From: Mycobacterium sp. ITM-2016-00318
GTDB lineage: Bacteria > Actinomycetota > Actinomycetes > Mycobacteriales > Mycobacteriaceae
Assembly (NCBI RefSeq): GCF_002968285.2
Contig: NZ_CP134400.1
Coordinates: 1,302,001 to 1,366,000 of the forward strand
Direction: 5' to 3'
Length of the DNA stretch: 64,000 nucleotides
This document shows positions 63,510-64,000 of this stretch, piece after piece. Made by a program: the position numbers and the translations under genes. How positions within the stretch are numbered: the stretch's first letter is position 1; each line of letters starts with the position of its first letter. The notes below the pieces were generated by a model. That model had not been told where the DNA came from. It saw only the letters and a program-made list of their open reading frames with translations, and did no database searches.

Positions 63510-64000
63510 TCCACAGCCACATGCAGGCATTGGGTGAGGCCGTGGGCCGCATCGGCCCCGAGGCTTCGCGACTCGCACTCTGGGGCAGGCAGCTTGCCGG
63601 CGTGTTGACCGGCGGCGGGCGGTTACTCGCCTGCGGCAACGGAGGTAGCGCCGCCGAGGCGCAACATCTGACCGCCGAGCTGGTCGGCCGGTTCCGTGAC
63701 GAACGAGCCCCCCTGTCGGCCATCGCGTTGCACGCCGACACCTCCGCACTTACCGCCATCGGCAACGACTACGGAATCGACGAGGTGTTCGCCCGCGGTG
63801 TGCGTGCACACGGCAGACCCGGCGACGTGCTCGTCTCCCTATCCACCAGCGGTACCAGCAGCAATGTGTTGACCGCCGTCAAGGCCGCGCACGAGGGTGG
63901 CCTGACCACCTGGGCACTGACCGGTCCGGCGCCGAACCCGTTGGCGGCGATGTGCGATGACGCGGTCTGTGTCGAGGCGAAGTCCACGGCGACAGTGCAG
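63506..64000 (+). CDS. gmhA: sedoheptulose 7-phosphate isomerase GmhA, 3' end outside the window
   Basis: 165 codons visible, cut at the right edge. The SIS-domain motif LLACGNGGSAAEAQHLTAEL, VGRFRDERAPLSAIAL, SLSTSGTSSNVLTAVKAA and NPLAAMCDDAVCVE follow GmhA closely. It converts sedoheptulose 7-phosphate to D-glycero-D-manno-heptose 7-phosphate, the first step of nucleotide-heptose synthesis. The start overlaps the GT9 stop by 4 nt. Kinase and adenylyltransferase genes (HldE or HddC type) would be expected downstream. Confidence 0.93.
   Translation, partial: MIHSHMQALGEAVGRIGPEASRLALWGRQLAGVLTGGGRLLACGNGGSAAEAQHLTAELVGRFRDERAPLSAIALHADTSALTAIGNDYGIDEVFARGVRAHGRPGDVLVSLSTSGTSSNVLTAVKAAHEGGLTTWALTGPAPNPLAAMCDDAVCVEAKSTATVQ

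Noticed and set aside
1..64000. tRNA, rRNA, CRISPR, complete insertion sequences and prophage
   Set aside because: Reading both strands showed no cloverleaf-like tRNA ends, rRNA motifs, spacer arrays, transposase genes or phage structural genes.

Overview
The window is about 67% GC by eye, dense with genes, and uses GTG/TTG starts freely. Many adjacent genes overlap by 4 nt. Gene content and order point to a mycobacterium, most likely a Mycolicibacterium-type rapid grower. A long block follows the order of the M. tuberculosis Rv3309c-Rv3288c region: upp, pmmB, deoD, amiB1, amiA1, Rv3304, lpdA, glpD2, Rv3300c, nei2, lhr, Rv3295, pcd, Rv3292, lrpA, lat, Rv3289c, usfY. Lineage-specific genes are inserted throughout. 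This assignment is from remembered protein families and gene order, not from a search.

Layout. (1) 1-2440: the 5' part of an AnsP-type amino-acid permease, a small membrane protein, an SRPBCC protein and a decayed MFS transporter. (2) 2444-15124: a translationally coupled pair of dynamin-like GTPases leading into a 1053-aa zinc-ribbon/class III cyclase-fold/STAND ATPase protein. Next come a DUF2652-SRPBCC protein, a second cyclase-STAND paralogue, and an EspC-like/NlpC-P60 pair that looks like a type VII secretion cargo. Short leftovers of the flanking genes show that this part arose by tandem duplication. (3) 15179-27008: nucleotide salvage (upp, deoD), phosphosugar metabolism (pmmB), a MarR/AbrB-type transporter pair with two look-alike operators, two M20 amidohydrolases, a GGCT-like protein, LpdA, GlpD2 and a pseudouridine synthase. 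(4) 26988-34934: a 1449-residue exported repeat protein (eight near-identical 93-aa Ig-like repeats plus a YVTN beta-propeller), then DUF1330, NmrA, SDR and crotonase genes and a small secreted protein. (5) 34988-37910: a FabR-like TetR regulator divergent from a ferredoxin-reductase/acyl desaturase operon. (6) 37907-47634: Nei2, an SDR, a nitronate-monooxygenase-like protein, the 1513-aa Lhr helicase, an FAD oxidoreductase, a TetR regulator and an SRPBCC protein. (7) 47631-52284: a lysine degradation locus (Pcd, HglS, LrpA, Lat). (8) 52281-55128: an Mrr-like membrane nuclease, then a stress island (Rv3289c-like, flavodoxin-like, UsfY, CsbD, PRC-barrel). (9) 55328-64000: a glycan cluster with glycosyltransferases, a UDP-glucuronate-decarboxylase-like enzyme, a carbamoyltransferase, a GT2-GmhB fusion, a GT9 heptosyltransferase-like protein and GmhA (cut by the window end).

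How the genes work together. Lat, Pcd and HglS would take lysine through aminoadipate semialdehyde, aminoadipate and 2-oxoadipate to D-2-hydroxyglutarate, under LrpA. The desaturase and its reductase form one electron-transfer unit, probably controlled by the FabR-like repressor. Four matches to the mycobacterial SigF promoter (GTTT-N15/16-GGGTA type) precede the Rv3289c-like gene, usfY, csbD and the glycan cluster, although sigF itself is not in the window. The glycan cluster couples heptose-phosphate synthesis to glycosyl transfer and carbamoylation. The least described features are the GTPase/cyclase-STAND locus with its duplication scars, the carbamoylated-heptose cluster and the repeat-expanded surface protein.
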